Assembly: GCF_004353905.1 (NCBI RefSeq)
Contig: NZ_SMOD01000024.1
Location: forward strand, 62,001 to 126,000
DNA: 64,000 bases
Direction of reading: 5' to 3'
Origin: Paraburkholderia guartelaensis
GTDB lineage: Bacteria > Pseudomonadota > Gammaproteobacteria > Burkholderiales > Burkholderiaceae
Positions 1-8,469 of the stretch are shown piece after piece. Every line of letters starts with the position of its first letter. Within the stretch, counting starts at the first letter, position 1. The notes beneath the pieces were generated by a model. The model did no database searches. It was not told the origin of the DNA and was given only the letters and a program-made list of their open reading frames with translations. The position numbers and the translations under genes are program-made.

Positions 1-246
1 GCAGGCGAGTATCACGCGATCGTCACGATGTACCACGACCAAGGCCAGATTGCGATCAAGCTGCTTGGCTTTTCGCGCGGCGTGACCGTGCAGGGAGGGC
101 TGCCTGTGCCGATCACGACGCCTGCGCATGGCACCGCTTACGACATCGCAGGCCGCGGGGTTGCCGACGTGGGTGCGACATGGCAGGCGCTACAGATTGC
201 CTGCCGGATGGGCGCCGCGCACCGCCAGCAGGCGATTTCCGTATGA
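1..246 (+). CDS. PdxA-family 4-phosphate dehydrogenase, C-terminal fragment
   Basis: The reading frame is open from the first base, so only the last 81 residues are present. They contain YHDQG (the conserved histidine of this family is a divalent-metal ligand) and GGLPVPITTPAHGTAYDIAG, the conserved C-terminal block of PdxA and PdxA2 enzymes. These NAD-dependent enzymes oxidise and decarboxylate 4-phosphohydroxy acids: 4-phosphohydroxy-threonine in vitamin B6 synthesis, or threonate/erythronate 4-phosphates for PdxA2. Because the gene sits 72 bp upstream of a sugar-acid dehydratase on the same strand, a catabolic PdxA2 role is more likely than B6 synthesis, but this is inference. A DUF1537-type kinase just outside the window would support it. 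Confidence 0.85.
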   Translation, partial: AGEYHAIVTMYHDQGQIAIKLLGFSRGVTVQGGLPVPITTPAHGTAYDIAGRGVADVGATWQALQIACRMGAAHRQQAISV

Positions 247-318
247 CGCGCCGACCGGTCGTACACGCCGGCGCAGATTCCGATTCCGAATACCGATCGA
301 ATTAGAGGAGACACAAAA

Positions 319-1491
319 ATGAAGATCAAATCCGTACGAGCCCGCGTATTTCAATGGAAGGGCAAGACCGTGCCGCCGCAGGGCAACTTCTGCTCCAACG
401 CCATGGACCTACTCTATGCGCCGCAAGAAACGATGAGCACCTTCCGCTTCCACTCATGGACGGTGGTGGAAGTCGAAACCGACGACGGCATCGTTGGCCT
501 GGGTAACGTGGCGCTGGCGCCTTCGATCGCGAAGGCCATCATCGATCAGTATCTCGCGCCGCTCGTGATCGGCCAGGATCCATGGGACTACGAATACCTG
601 AACCAGCGGATGTACCGGGCAACCCACGCCTGGGGCCGCAAGGGCGTGGCCATGGGCGCCATCTCGGCTGTCGACATCGCCATCTGGGACATTCTCGGCA
701 AGTCGGTCGGCAAGCCGGTGTTCAAGCTGCTGGGCGGCCGTACCAAGGAAAAGATTCCCTGCTACTACAGCAAGCTTTATCGCACCGACCTCAAGGCGAT
801 GCAGAACGAGGCGCAGAAGTTTCTCGATCAAGGCTTCACCGCGTTCAAGATGCGCTTCGGCTACGGCCCCGCACACCTGCAGCACGGCGTGAAGGAAAAC
901 CTCAAGTCGGTCGAAGCGATCCGCGAGGTGATCGGCTATGACAACGACCTGATGCTCGAGTGCTACATGGGCTGGAACGTCGAGTACGCAAAGCGCATCC
1001 TGCCGAAGCTCGAGAAGTTCGAGCCGCGCTGGCTCGAGGAGCCGGTGATCGCCGACGACATCGACGGGTACGCGGAACTGAATCGCCTGACGAGCATCCC
1101 GATCTCGGGCGGCGAGCACGAGTTCTCGCTGTATGGCTTCAGGCAACTGCTCGACCGCAAGGCGGTATCGGTCGTCCAGTACGACACGAATCGGGTCGGC
1201 GGGATCACGATGGCGCACAAGATCAACGCGCTGTGCGAGGCGTACTCGGTGCCCGTGATTCCGCATGCGGGGCAGCTGCACAACTATCACCTGACGATGA
1301 GCACGCTCGCTTCGCCGATGAGCGAATACTTCCCGATGTTCGACGTCGAGGTCGGCAACGAACTGTTCTATTACATCTTCGACGGCGAGCCGGTGGCCGA
1401 AAACGGCTTCCTGCAACTGCGCGACGACGTGCCGGGCCTCGGCCTCACGCTCAAGACGGAATTCCTCGACCAGTTCGAGATCGTGGAGTGA
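319..1491 (+). CDS. Enolase-superfamily (mandelate racemase-like) sugar-acid dehydratase
   Basis: A 390-residue protein with the two-domain MR/MLE architecture: an N-terminal capping domain (about 1-130) and a TIM barrel. It shows a K177-x-R179 motif, acidic metal ligands at about E214, E240/241 and E266 (in GGEHE), and the D289/H316 dyad (QYDTNR and IPHAG). This is the pattern of sugar-acid dehydratases that remove water from an aldonate to give a 2-keto-3-deoxy acid. The first metal ligand appears to be Glu rather than the more usual Asp. The exact substrate (rhamnonate-, lyxonate- or galactonate-like) cannot be read from the sequence. AGAGGAG lies just upstream of the ATG. The stop is 2 bp before the next gene, so the two are probably translated together. 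Confidence 0.85.
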   Translation: MKIKSVRARVFQWKGKTVPPQGNFCSNAMDLLYAPQETMSTFRFHSWTVVEVETDDGIVGLGNVALAPSIAKAIIDQYLAPLVIGQDPWDYEYLNQRMYRATHAWGRKGVAMGAISAVDIAIWDILGKSVGKPVFKLLGGRTKEKIPCYYSKLYRTDLKAMQNEAQKFLDQGFTAFKMRFGYGPAHLQHGVKENLKSVEAIREVIGYDNDLMLECYMGWNVEYAKRILPKLEKFEPRWLEEPVIADDIDGYAELNRLTSIPISGGEHEFSLYGFRQLLDRKAVSVVQYDTNRVGGITMAHKINALCEAYSVPVIPHAGQLHNYHLTMSTLASPMSEYFPMFDVEVGNELFYYIFDGEPVAENGFLQLRDDVPGLGLTLKTEFLDQFEIVE

Positions 1492-1493
1492 CC

Positions 1494-2411
1494 ATGGCGG
1501 CGCGTTACCAGGGTGTATTTCCCGTTGCCCCGACGATTTTCACGGAGGACGGCGCGCTCGATCTCGATGGCCAGCGACGTTGCCTCGACTTCATGATCGA
1601 CGCGGGTTCGCACGGCATCTGCATCCACGCGAACTATTCGGAGCAGTTCGTGCTCGGCGACGACGAACGCGAGATGCTCACGCGAGTGACCCTCGAGCAT
1701 GTCGCTGGGCGGGTGCCTGTCATCGTTACAACCTCGCATTTCAGCGCCCGCATCTGCGCCGAACGCAATCGTCAAGCGCAGGCGCTCGGCGCTGCGATGG
1801 TCATGGTGATGCCGCCATACCACGGCGCGACATTTCGCGTGCCCGAAGGGCAGATCCACGCGTTCTTCGCTGAGGTGAGCGCTGGCCTGCAGATCCCGCT
1901 GATGATTCAGGACGCGCCGGCGAGCGGCACGACGTTGTCCGTGCCGTTGCTCGTGAAACTCGCTCGCGAGATCGACGCAGTGTCGTACTTCAAGATCGAG
2001 ACGGCAGGTGCTGCGTCGAAGCTACGCGAACTAATCGCACTGGGCGGCGATGCGATCGAGGGCCCCTGGGACGGCGAAGAGGGCATCACGCTGCTCGCGG
2101 ATCTCGATGCGGGCGCGACGGGCGCGATGACGGGCGGCGGTTATCCCGATGGCATCCGCCAGATCACCGACGCGCACTTCGCGGGTCGCCGCGACGAGGC
2201 AGTCGAGCGGTACGCGCGCTGGTTGCCGCTCATCAACTACGAGAACCGGCAATCGGGCTTCCTGACTGCGAAGGCGTTGTTGAAAACGGGCGGCGTAATC
2301 GCGTGCGACAAGCCACGCGCGCCGTGGCCCGAGTTACATCCACAGGTCCGCGCCGGCCTGCTCGACGCGGCGCGGCGGCTCGATCCGCTTGTGCTGCGCT
2401 GGGGGCGCTGA
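1494..2411 (+). CDS. DapA-fold (dihydrodipicolinate synthase family) aldolase or dehydratase
   Basis: A 305-residue class I aldolase-fold protein of the DapA/NAL family. Schiff-base Lys167 lies in YFKIET, and the GTTLSVPLL segment and overall length fit the family. In the position of the usual YNxP motif, which carries the catalytic tyrosine, the sequence reads IQDAP, so the tyrosine seems to be missing. Following directly behind a sugar-acid dehydratase, it most likely cleaves or dehydrates the resulting 2-keto-3-deoxy acid; family members of this kind include KDG aldolase and 2-keto-3-deoxyarabonate dehydratase. The ATG at 1494 overlaps the ribosome footprint of the previous stop. True lysine-pathway DapA is unlikely in this context. 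Confidence 0.8.
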   Translation: MAARYQGVFPVAPTIFTEDGALDLDGQRRCLDFMIDAGSHGICIHANYSEQFVLGDDEREMLTRVTLEHVAGRVPVIVTTSHFSARICAERNRQAQALGAAMVMVMPPYHGATFRVPEGQIHAFFAEVSAGLQIPLMIQDAPASGTTLSVPLLVKLAREIDAVSYFKIETAGAASKLRELIALGGDAIEGPWDGEEGITLLADLDAGATGAMTGGGYPDGIRQITDAHFAGRRDEAVERYARWLPLINYENRQSGFLTAKALLKTGGVIACDKPRAPWPELHPQVRAGLLDAARRLDPLVLRWGR

Positions 2412-2476
2412 CAAGGCGAGCGCGGCGCATGCCGTCGGCGAAACGACCGACGTGACCAAACAATATTGGAGACACC

Positions 2477-3769
2477 ATGACCATTCTGAACCCGGCAACC
2501 CCGGCATACGAAGCGGATGACGCCATTCCTCGACGCCGGTGGGTGCGCGTGATCGTGCCGCTGCTGCTCGCCTGCATCATCTCGTACATGGATCGCGTCA
2601 ACATCGCGTTTGCCATGCCGGGCGGCATGAACGCCGACCTGGGACTGAGCGCATCGATGGCGGGACTCGCGGGTGGCATCTTCTTCTTCGGTTACCTGTT
2701 CCTGCAGATTCCGGGTGGCCGGCGCGCGGCGCTTGGCAGCGGCAAGAAGTTCATCGCGTGGTCGCTCCTTAGCTGGGCGCTTCTGTCTGGGCTCACGGGC
2801 TTCGTTACCCAGACCTGGGAGCTGCTCACGCTGCGCTTCCTGCTCGGCGTTGCGGAGGGTGGCATGCTCCCGGTCGTGCTGACGATGGTCAGCCACTGGT
2901 TTCCCGATCGCGAGCGCGGCCGGGCAAACGCGATGGTGATCATGTTCGTGCCACTCGCGGGATTGATCACCGCGCCGCTGTCGGGTTTCGTGCTCGCGGC
3001 ATACGACTGGCGCCACCTGTTCTACTGCACGTCGGTGCTTTCGCTCCTTTTTCTCGGCGTTTGGCTCCTGTTTGCCGATGACGGCCCGGAGACCGCGCGC
3101 TGGGTTTCGCCGCGGGAAAAGGCGTACATCCTCGACGCGCTGCGCGCAGAGCATGAGCGCAAAGCGGCGGCGGGCGCGCCGACCGTCACGTCGCTGGGCG
3201 CGCTCTTGCGCACTCCGACGATCTGGCTGCTGATTGCGATCAATTTTTGCTACCAGGCCGGAATCTACGGCTACACGATGTGGCTGCCCACGTTGCTCAA
3301 GGACCTGACTCATACGGGCATGGGCAAGGTCGGCCTGCTCGCGATGATTCCGTACGTCGCCATGGTCATTGGCATGTTCGCGACGTCGTACCTGTCGGAT
3401 CGTTCAGGTAAGCGGCGCCTCTTTGTGTTGCTGCCGCTCGTCGGCTTCGCCGCCTGCCTCGCGCTGTCGGTGTTGACGCACGCGACGATGGTCATATCAT
3501 TCGTATTCCTGATTGGATGCGGCTTCTTCCTGCAGGCGGCAGCGGGCGTTTTCTGGGCGATTCCGCCGAAGCTTTGCAGCGTCGAGGCGGCAGGCAGCGC
3601 ACGCGGCCTCATTAACGCACTCGGCAATCTCGGGGGGTTTTGCGGCCCGTATGCGGTGGGGGTACTGACGCAGCACGTCAGCTCGGCTGCAGGTGTCTAC
3701 TCGCTTGCGGTCGTGCTGGCTGTCTCCGGCCTGCTGGCACTCACACTGCCGAAGCGATGCGAGGACTGA
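2477..3769 (+). CDS. MFS transporter, anion:cation symporter family (sugar-acid uptake)
   Basis: A 430-residue inner-membrane protein with about 12 hydrophobic helices. The start, SYMDRVNIAFA within the first transmembrane segment, is typical of the anion:cation symporter branch that takes up galactonate, glucarate, rhamnonate or tartrate. Helix 4 carries GVAEGGMLPVVLT, and the 2-3 and 8-9 loops are charged as in this family. GGAGACACC precedes the ATG. Placed after a dehydratase and lyase, it very probably imports the sugar acid they degrade. The transported compound is not identifiable from sequence. Confidence 0.85.
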   Translation: MTILNPATPAYEADDAIPRRRWVRVIVPLLLACIISYMDRVNIAFAMPGGMNADLGLSASMAGLAGGIFFFGYLFLQIPGGRRAALGSGKKFIAWSLLSWALLSGLTGFVTQTWELLTLRFLLGVAEGGMLPVVLTMVSHWFPDRERGRANAMVIMFVPLAGLITAPLSGFVLAAYDWRHLFYCTSVLSLLFLGVWLLFADDGPETARWVSPREKAYILDALRAEHERKAAAGAPTVTSLGALLRTPTIWLLIAINFCYQAGIYGYTMWLPTLLKDLTHTGMGKVGLLAMIPYVAMVIGMFATSYLSDRSGKRRLFVLLPLVGFAACLALSVLTHATMVISFVFLIGCGFFLQAAAGVFWAIPPKLCSVEAAGSARGLINALGNLGGFCGPYAVGVLTQHVSSAAGVYSLAVVLAVSGLLALTLPKRCED

Positions 3770-3849
3770 CGCGCAAACGGCGAAACCGGACAGATCATGG
3801 TGGCAGCGGCGCGCCGTTGCACAATACTGAAAACATGGAGATGGGATCG

Positions 3850-4797
3850 ATGAATGACATCCTGCTGCTAGTGCAGAAATGCGCTCACACTTTCAGCTTC
3901 TACGACCTCGAGACGAAGACGGCGCTCAAGCACATCGTATTGCCGAGCTTTCCGCACGAATTCACCGTCGATGCGGAAGGACGTTATGCGTATGTCAGCA
4001 TCTTTGGGATCGAGACGGCCTGGACGCGCGGGCAGGACGGCGACCATCGCGTGGCCGAGATCGACCTGCACGAACGCAGACTGACACGCATGCTCGACCT
4101 GTGGCCGTACTACCGTCCGCATGGGATGGCGAGCGATGCATCTGGCCGCCTCTATGCAATGAGCGAGGCGAACGACATGCTGCTCGTGTTCGATCACCCG
4201 CGCGAGCAGGATGTGCCGAACATGGCGGTGCCGTCGGGCGGAGTCAAAACGCACCTTGTCACGTTGACGCGCGACGCCAGCCGCGCTTACGGCGTGCATC
4301 TGCTGTCGAATACGGTCACGCAGTTCCATCCGCGCGACGCGACGATCGCGCCGCGCGCGGTGATGCCCGGTCCGCGACCGGAGGGCAATGCGCTATCGAG
4401 TGACGAAAGGATCCTGTATGTCGCGAACCGCGGCGACGACACGCTTGTTGCAATCGACACCGAAACGATGACGTGCGGCCGCCGCGTGAAGACGCGCAGC
4501 GACCCGAACCGGATCTACCGCACGAGCGCCCCGAACGGCCGCGATCTGCTGTTGCTGACGAACTCCGGCGAGCAGTCGATCTCGGTGTTCGACGCGGCGC
4601 AGCTCGAGGAAATCGAGCGCATCGCGCTGCCGGCGAACCCCACGGCGCTGTCGTTCCATCCGTCGCGGTCAGCTGCGTACGTGTCGTTCCAGGATGACCA
4701 CGTGCGCGAACTCGATCTGGGTTCATGCCGCTTCGTCAACGACATCGCCACGCTGCGCGAACCGGATGCGTCCCATGTGGTCCCCGGTGGCAACTGA
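3850..4797 (+). CDS. YncE-like beta-propeller protein
   Basis: A 315-residue protein built from repeated blocks of about 40 residues such as DERILYVANRGDDTLVAID and PSRSAAYVSFQDD, the YVTN/lactonase-type beta-propeller pattern. No signal peptide is apparent, so it is likely cytoplasmic. Propellers of this kind include 6-phosphogluconolactonase-like lactonases, so hydrolysis of a sugar lactone or a structural/binding role are both possible. I chose the ATG at 3850 because GGAG at 3837-3840 is 9 bp upstream; an in-frame ATG at 3841 is too close to it. The coding region overlaps the start of the next gene by about 23-32 bp, suggesting coupled translation. Confidence 0.7.
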   Translation: MNDILLLVQKCAHTFSFYDLETKTALKHIVLPSFPHEFTVDAEGRYAYVSIFGIETAWTRGQDGDHRVAEIDLHERRLTRMLDLWPYYRPHGMASDASGRLYAMSEANDMLLVFDHPREQDVPNMAVPSGGVKTHLVTLTRDASRAYGVHLLSNTVTQFHPRDATIAPRAVMPGPRPEGNALSSDERILYVANRGDDTLVAIDTETMTCGRRVKTRSDPNRIYRTSAPNGRDLLLLTNSGEQSISVFDAAQLEEIERIALPANPTALSFHPSRSAAYVSFQDDHVRELDLGSCRFVNDIATLREPDASHVVPGGN

Positions 4798-5734
4798 GCC
4801 GGGCGCGGCGGATCGCACGCTGCCGGACGCGATCGTCGACGCGCATCATCACCTCTGGCGCCTCGACGGTGCGCTGCGCTATCCATGGCTTCAGGACGCG
4901 TACGATCCGGCGCATTTCATACTTGGCGACTACGCTTCGATATGCCGTGACTTCGATGTCGACGAGTACCGCCATGCCGCGGGAGGTGCACCCGTCGTCG
5001 CGAGCGTGCATGTCGAGGCCGAGTGCGCGCGCGATGACGCGCTCGCCGAGACCCGCTGGTTGCACGAAGTCGCTGCGCGCGCGCCGCTGCCGTCGGCGGT
5101 CGTCGCGTGGGTCGATCTATTGGCTGGCGACGCGGAGGAACGCCTCGCCGAACAGGCTGCGTATCCGCTCGTGCGCGGCGTACGGTTCAAGCCACGGACC
5201 TCCGCAGTGCCAGGCGGCATGCTCGACGGTCCTGGCACGCTCGACGATCCGCGCTGGCCGCGAGCGCTCGAACGGCTCGCCTCCCATGGCCTGAGCTGGG
5301 ATCTGCGGGTGCCGTTCTGGCATCTCGCCGAGGTCGCGCAGCGTCTCTCCGATGCACCACCAGTCGATGTCGTGCTCGAGCACGCCGGCCTGCCATGGGA
5401 TCGCTCCGAAGCCGGTCTCGCGGCGTGGCGGCAGGGCATGGAGGCGCTCGCCGCGCTGCCGCGCGTTGCCGTGAAGCTTTCGGAGTTCGGGCTGCGCGAT
5501 GCCGAGTGGAACGAGGCAGAAAACAGGCGGATCATCGCCGACGCGCTCGCGATCTTCGGCGCCAGGCGCTGCATGTTCGCGAGCAATTTTCCGGTAGCCG
5601 GGCTGCGCGTCAGCTATCCGGCGCTCATGCACACGTTCGCGCAGGCTCTCGATACCTGCGGGTGGAGTTTGGCCGAGCAGCATGCTGTCTGGCATGACAA
5701 CGCGATCCGCATCTACCGGATCGATTCGCGCTGA
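4775..5734 (+). CDS. Amidohydrolase-family (COG3618-like) lactonase
   Basis: A TIM-barrel metal-dependent hydrolase of about 319 residues. The N-terminal DAHHHLWRLDG (H-x-H metal motif) and PWLQ, plus the C-terminal FASNFPV segment, match the amidohydrolase-2 group that contains L-fuconolactonase, L-rhamnono-lactonase and sulfomuconolactonase. It probably opens the sugar lactone to the free acid used by the upstream dehydratase. The start is uncertain: in-frame ATGs at 4766 and 4775 both lie inside the end of the preceding gene and neither has a strong ribosome-binding site. The operon appears to end here. Confidence 0.75.
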   Translation: MWSPVATEPGAADRTLPDAIVDAHHHLWRLDGALRYPWLQDAYDPAHFILGDYASICRDFDVDEYRHAAGGAPVVASVHVEAECARDDALAETRWLHEVAARAPLPSAVVAWVDLLAGDAEERLAEQAAYPLVRGVRFKPRTSAVPGGMLDGPGTLDDPRWPRALERLASHGLSWDLRVPFWHLAEVAQRLSDAPPVDVVLEHAGLPWDRSEAGLAAWRQGMEALAALPRVAVKLSEFGLRDAEWNEAENRRIIADALAIFGARRCMFASNFPVAGLRVSYPALMHTFAQALDTCGWSLAEQHAVWHDNAIRIYRIDSR

Positions 5735-5797
5735 AGAAGGGCTGCCGATTGGCCGATCTGGTTTTGTCGCGGTCAGCGCAAGAGGTCCGTCAGGTTA

Positions 5798-5812
5798 AAT
5801 ACGATACGTATT
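5798..5812. promoter_or_regulatory. Inverted repeat, possible operator
   Basis: AATACG-ATA-CGTATT is a 6-bp inverted repeat with a 3-bp spacer in the 172-bp gap before the metallo-hydrolase gene. Its size and AT-rich arms fit a GntR- or FadR-type operator, but no such regulator is in the window and the function is a guess. Confidence 0.35.
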
Positions 5813-5909
5813 CCTTATTCATCCAGTTAAACCATGGCGGAATCCATATTGTGTCGCTCGTTGCCTCGTGCGAGAATTCTGTAATCCAGATTAATTTCGC
5901 CACACCGTG

Positions 5910-6677
5910 ATGCTAAAGATCGCCGCCAAATGGTTCGAGTGCAAGCAATTCGACGACGACGTCTATCTGTTCTGGGAACCACATGTGATTCCCTTGTTCC
6001 GGTGCAACATCTGGTACGTGCGTGGCCGCGATCGCGATCTGATTATCGACTCGGGGATGGGTTTTTCTAGCCTCAAGGAGGCCGGCAAGCACCTGTTTGG
6101 CAAACGCACGGCAGCGATCGCGACGCACGCGCATCTCGATCACGTGGGGAATCTTCACGAGTTTGATGAATGCATGGTCCATCGGCTCGAGGCGCCGGGA
6201 CTGCGTAATCCACAATGGTCATATACGCTCGCGGACGACCGCTTCAATCCCGAGTACTTCAAGAGTGCATTTGCCGATTTCCCTTATGAGGGCTCTGTGG
6301 TGGATGCGTTGCCGCACGCGGAATATGAACTCGCGAGCTGGCACATCAAGCCGGCTAATGTGACACGCGAGCTTGTCGACGGCGACATCATCGATACGGG
6401 CGACAGGCATTTCGAGGTGCTGCATCTGCCGGGACATTCACCGGGCAGTATCGGCCTTTGGGAAGCGCGTACACAAACGCTATTTTCGGGGGATGCGATC
6501 TATGACGGTCCATTGATCGACGACCTTCATCACTCGTCGGTGCCGGATTACGTGAAGACCATGCAGCGTCTCTCGCGTTTGCCAGTGAAGGTCGTCCACG
6601 GCGGCCATGACGCGAGCTTCACCAGGGAACGGCTCCTCGAACTCGTCGGTATGTATCTCGAGCGCGTCGGTGCGTGA
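5910..6677 (+). CDS. Metallo-beta-lactamase-fold hydrolase
   Basis: A 255-residue MBL-fold protein. THAHLDHVG is the zinc-binding HxHxDH motif, LPGHSPGSIGLWE carries the next histidine, FSGDAIYDG the bridging aspartate, and VVHGGHD the last histidine. All metal ligands are therefore present and the enzyme should be active. Substrates of this broad family include lactones, thioesters and phosphodiesters. It follows the sugar-acid operon after a 175-bp gap, so it probably has its own promoter; a lactonase role is possible but unproven. The ATG at 5910 is preceded immediately by an in-frame GTG. Confidence 0.75.
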   Translation: MLKIAAKWFECKQFDDDVYLFWEPHVIPLFRCNIWYVRGRDRDLIIDSGMGFSSLKEAGKHLFGKRTAAIATHAHLDHVGNLHEFDECMVHRLEAPGLRNPQWSYTLADDRFNPEYFKSAFADFPYEGSVVDALPHAEYELASWHIKPANVTRELVDGDIIDTGDRHFEVLHLPGHSPGSIGLWEARTQTLFSGDAIYDGPLIDDLHHSSVPDYVKTMQRLSRLPVKVVHGGHDASFTRERLLELVGMYLERVGA

Positions 6678-6718
6678 GCGGGTGGGGCGCCGTATGCCGG
6701 CGCTCGCTTCGATGCCGC

Positions 6719-8266
6719 TCAGAAGGCGTAAATGAACTGCATGGCGAACAAGTCATTCGCCTTGGCGTACGACCCATCATTGCGGAGGAAGACCTGGTTG
6801 TTTGCCCAATCGTGCCGATACTCGACCTTCACCGTAATTTGCTGCGTCGCATAGAAGAGCAGATTCAGCGCAACGTCCTGACGAACCGCCCCCTTGCATT
6901 CGAATCCGAGACCGCCGTTCGCCTTGGAGTTTGCCAGGCAGTCCGCGCCGATACCAAAGCCGTTGTAAGGGTCCATGCCGTTGCCGTTCAGGAATATGCC
7001 CCCACCCCCACCACCGTTCTTGCTATTGACAAGGAGGTCGTAGCGCGCGGTGACGCCCATGCGGCCAACGACCGGCATCGAGAACTTGCGGTGTGCCAGC
7101 AACGACAAGCCATACCACTGTGCATTGCCGCCATTGAACGCAGCGCGTTGCTGCGTGCCATAGTCGGCCTCGGCATTGAACTGCGCATCGGCAAGCGTGT
7201 AAGTGGCGTCGAGCTCGCCGAATATGAAGTATCCGCCCGAACTCGATGCCTGGCCGCCCGCTCCATAAACGGTGCGACCGGTCACCGGATCGTGGGCGCT
7301 CGGCAACGTCTGTCGGCCGATGGTGAACGAGCCACCGGTGTCGAGCGCCGTGGACCACGTATAGTCCGCTCGCGCGGCGAAGCTCGGCACGCGGTTGCTG
7401 GTCGTGACAGGGTCGCCAAGCGCATTCTGTCCTGTCTGCGTGACGGCGCCGTAGGTCCGGGCCTGTTCATTGCCGAGCATGAACTTCCAGGACCAGTTGC
7501 TGGCTTCGGGCGTGTAATTGAGGCCGACGCCGACATAGGCCGCCGGGTCCGAGAAGTCATAGAGCAGGTTATGGGTCAGAGTCAGCGTTTGCGTGGACAG
7601 TTGGTATTCGTATCCGCCGAATGCGCTCATCAGACCGGCAAGGAAGGTTGTCGTGCCCGACAACGGCACGGTGGCGAATGCCGTGTTGAGAATGTTGTTG
7701 CCAATGTTGCCATGCTCGTTTGCGAGCAGCGAAATGCCATTGCCACGATTGGGCATCAGCGAGAATTCGGCCGATGGCGCCATGGGACCGACACCGAACG
7801 TCTTCTTGATGTTGAGGTAGACGTCGCCGATCGTACTGTTGAAGTACGTATAGGATGACTCGTGATTCGCGAAGAGGAACGACGAGGTCCTGGCGGCCCG
7901 GTTATAGACGTACGCGGGATCGATATATCCGGTCACCGAGAGTCCGGCGAGCGGTCCCGAGGTGGCGGCATCGGAGAGCGAGTCGACTTTCAACTGCTGG
8001 CTCGCGAGCTGCTGCTTCATGTCGGCGAGGTCATCGTTGGTCAGCCTTGCAGGCGCGTTTCCGTAGCCGGGTGTCGACGTATCGACGATTTGTGGCGCGT
8101 TGACAGCGGGCGGTTTCGCGGCGAGTTCGGCCTTCAGCGACTCCACTTCCTTCTGCAGCGCCTTGAGTTCTTGCTGCAGTCCTTCGATCCGCGCGGAGAT
8201 CGGATCGGCTATCGCGAGACACGGGACAGTGCCGCTCACGATCAGGCAGATCAGTTTCCATCGCAT
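6719..8266 (-). CDS. Outer-membrane beta-barrel protein (DUF3138-like porin)
   Basis: A 515-residue exported protein. It has a signal peptide ending near LAIADP, then a coiled-coil segment at about 24-50 rich in Leu, Lys and Glu (IEGLQQELKALQKEVESLK), then a long Gly/Asn/Tyr-rich beta-barrel region ending in the aromatic outer-membrane signature FIYAF. A periplasmic coiled coil followed by a barrel is typical of trimeric porins that anchor or space themselves from peptidoglycan; the DUF3138 label is from memory of the family. TAAGGAGACTTTCC precedes the ATG at 8266. It is convergent with the MBL gene and probably supplies an uptake pore for one of the neighbouring catabolic units. Confidence 0.7.
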   Translation of the reverse strand: MRWKLICLIVSGTVPCLAIADPISARIEGLQQELKALQKEVESLKAELAAKPPAVNAPQIVDTSTPGYGNAPARLTNDDLADMKQQLASQQLKVDSLSDAATSGPLAGLSVTGYIDPAYVYNRAARTSSFLFANHESSYTYFNSTIGDVYLNIKKTFGVGPMAPSAEFSLMPNRGNGISLLANEHGNIGNNILNTAFATVPLSGTTTFLAGLMSAFGGYEYQLSTQTLTLTHNLLYDFSDPAAYVGVGLNYTPEASNWSWKFMLGNEQARTYGAVTQTGQNALGDPVTTSNRVPSFAARADYTWSTALDTGGSFTIGRQTLPSAHDPVTGRTVYGAGGQASSSGGYFIFGELDATYTLADAQFNAEADYGTQQRAAFNGGNAQWYGLSLLAHRKFSMPVVGRMGVTARYDLLVNSKNGGGGGGIFLNGNGMDPYNGFGIGADCLANSKANGGLGFECKGAVRQDVALNLLFYATQQITVKVEYRHDWANNQVFLRNDGSYAKANDLFAMQFIYAF

Positions 8267-8469
8267 GGAAAGTCTCCTTACTGTGTGGCCTTTGAAAGGG
8301 CAAAGCGAGTCCCTATCCGGGCCCAAATCGGTTGGCGTCGGGGGGGGCGCAGCCGCTCGCTAAGGCTTGCCGGCGATGCGGCAAGCCATTAGTCAGTTCG
8401 CGATGGCGTCGTCGGGGGAGCTGATGCGCTGTTATGGCGGCGTGCTGCCGCCGTGTGACAGGCGCGACC

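Noticed and set aside
454..1416. Open frame of about 320 codons on the minus strand
   Set aside because: Antisense to the enolase-superfamily dehydratase; no domain and no ribosome-binding site.
6674..7858. Open frame of about 394 codons on the plus strand
   Set aside because: Antisense to the DUF3138-like outer-membrane protein, which has a signal peptide and terminal aromatic strand.
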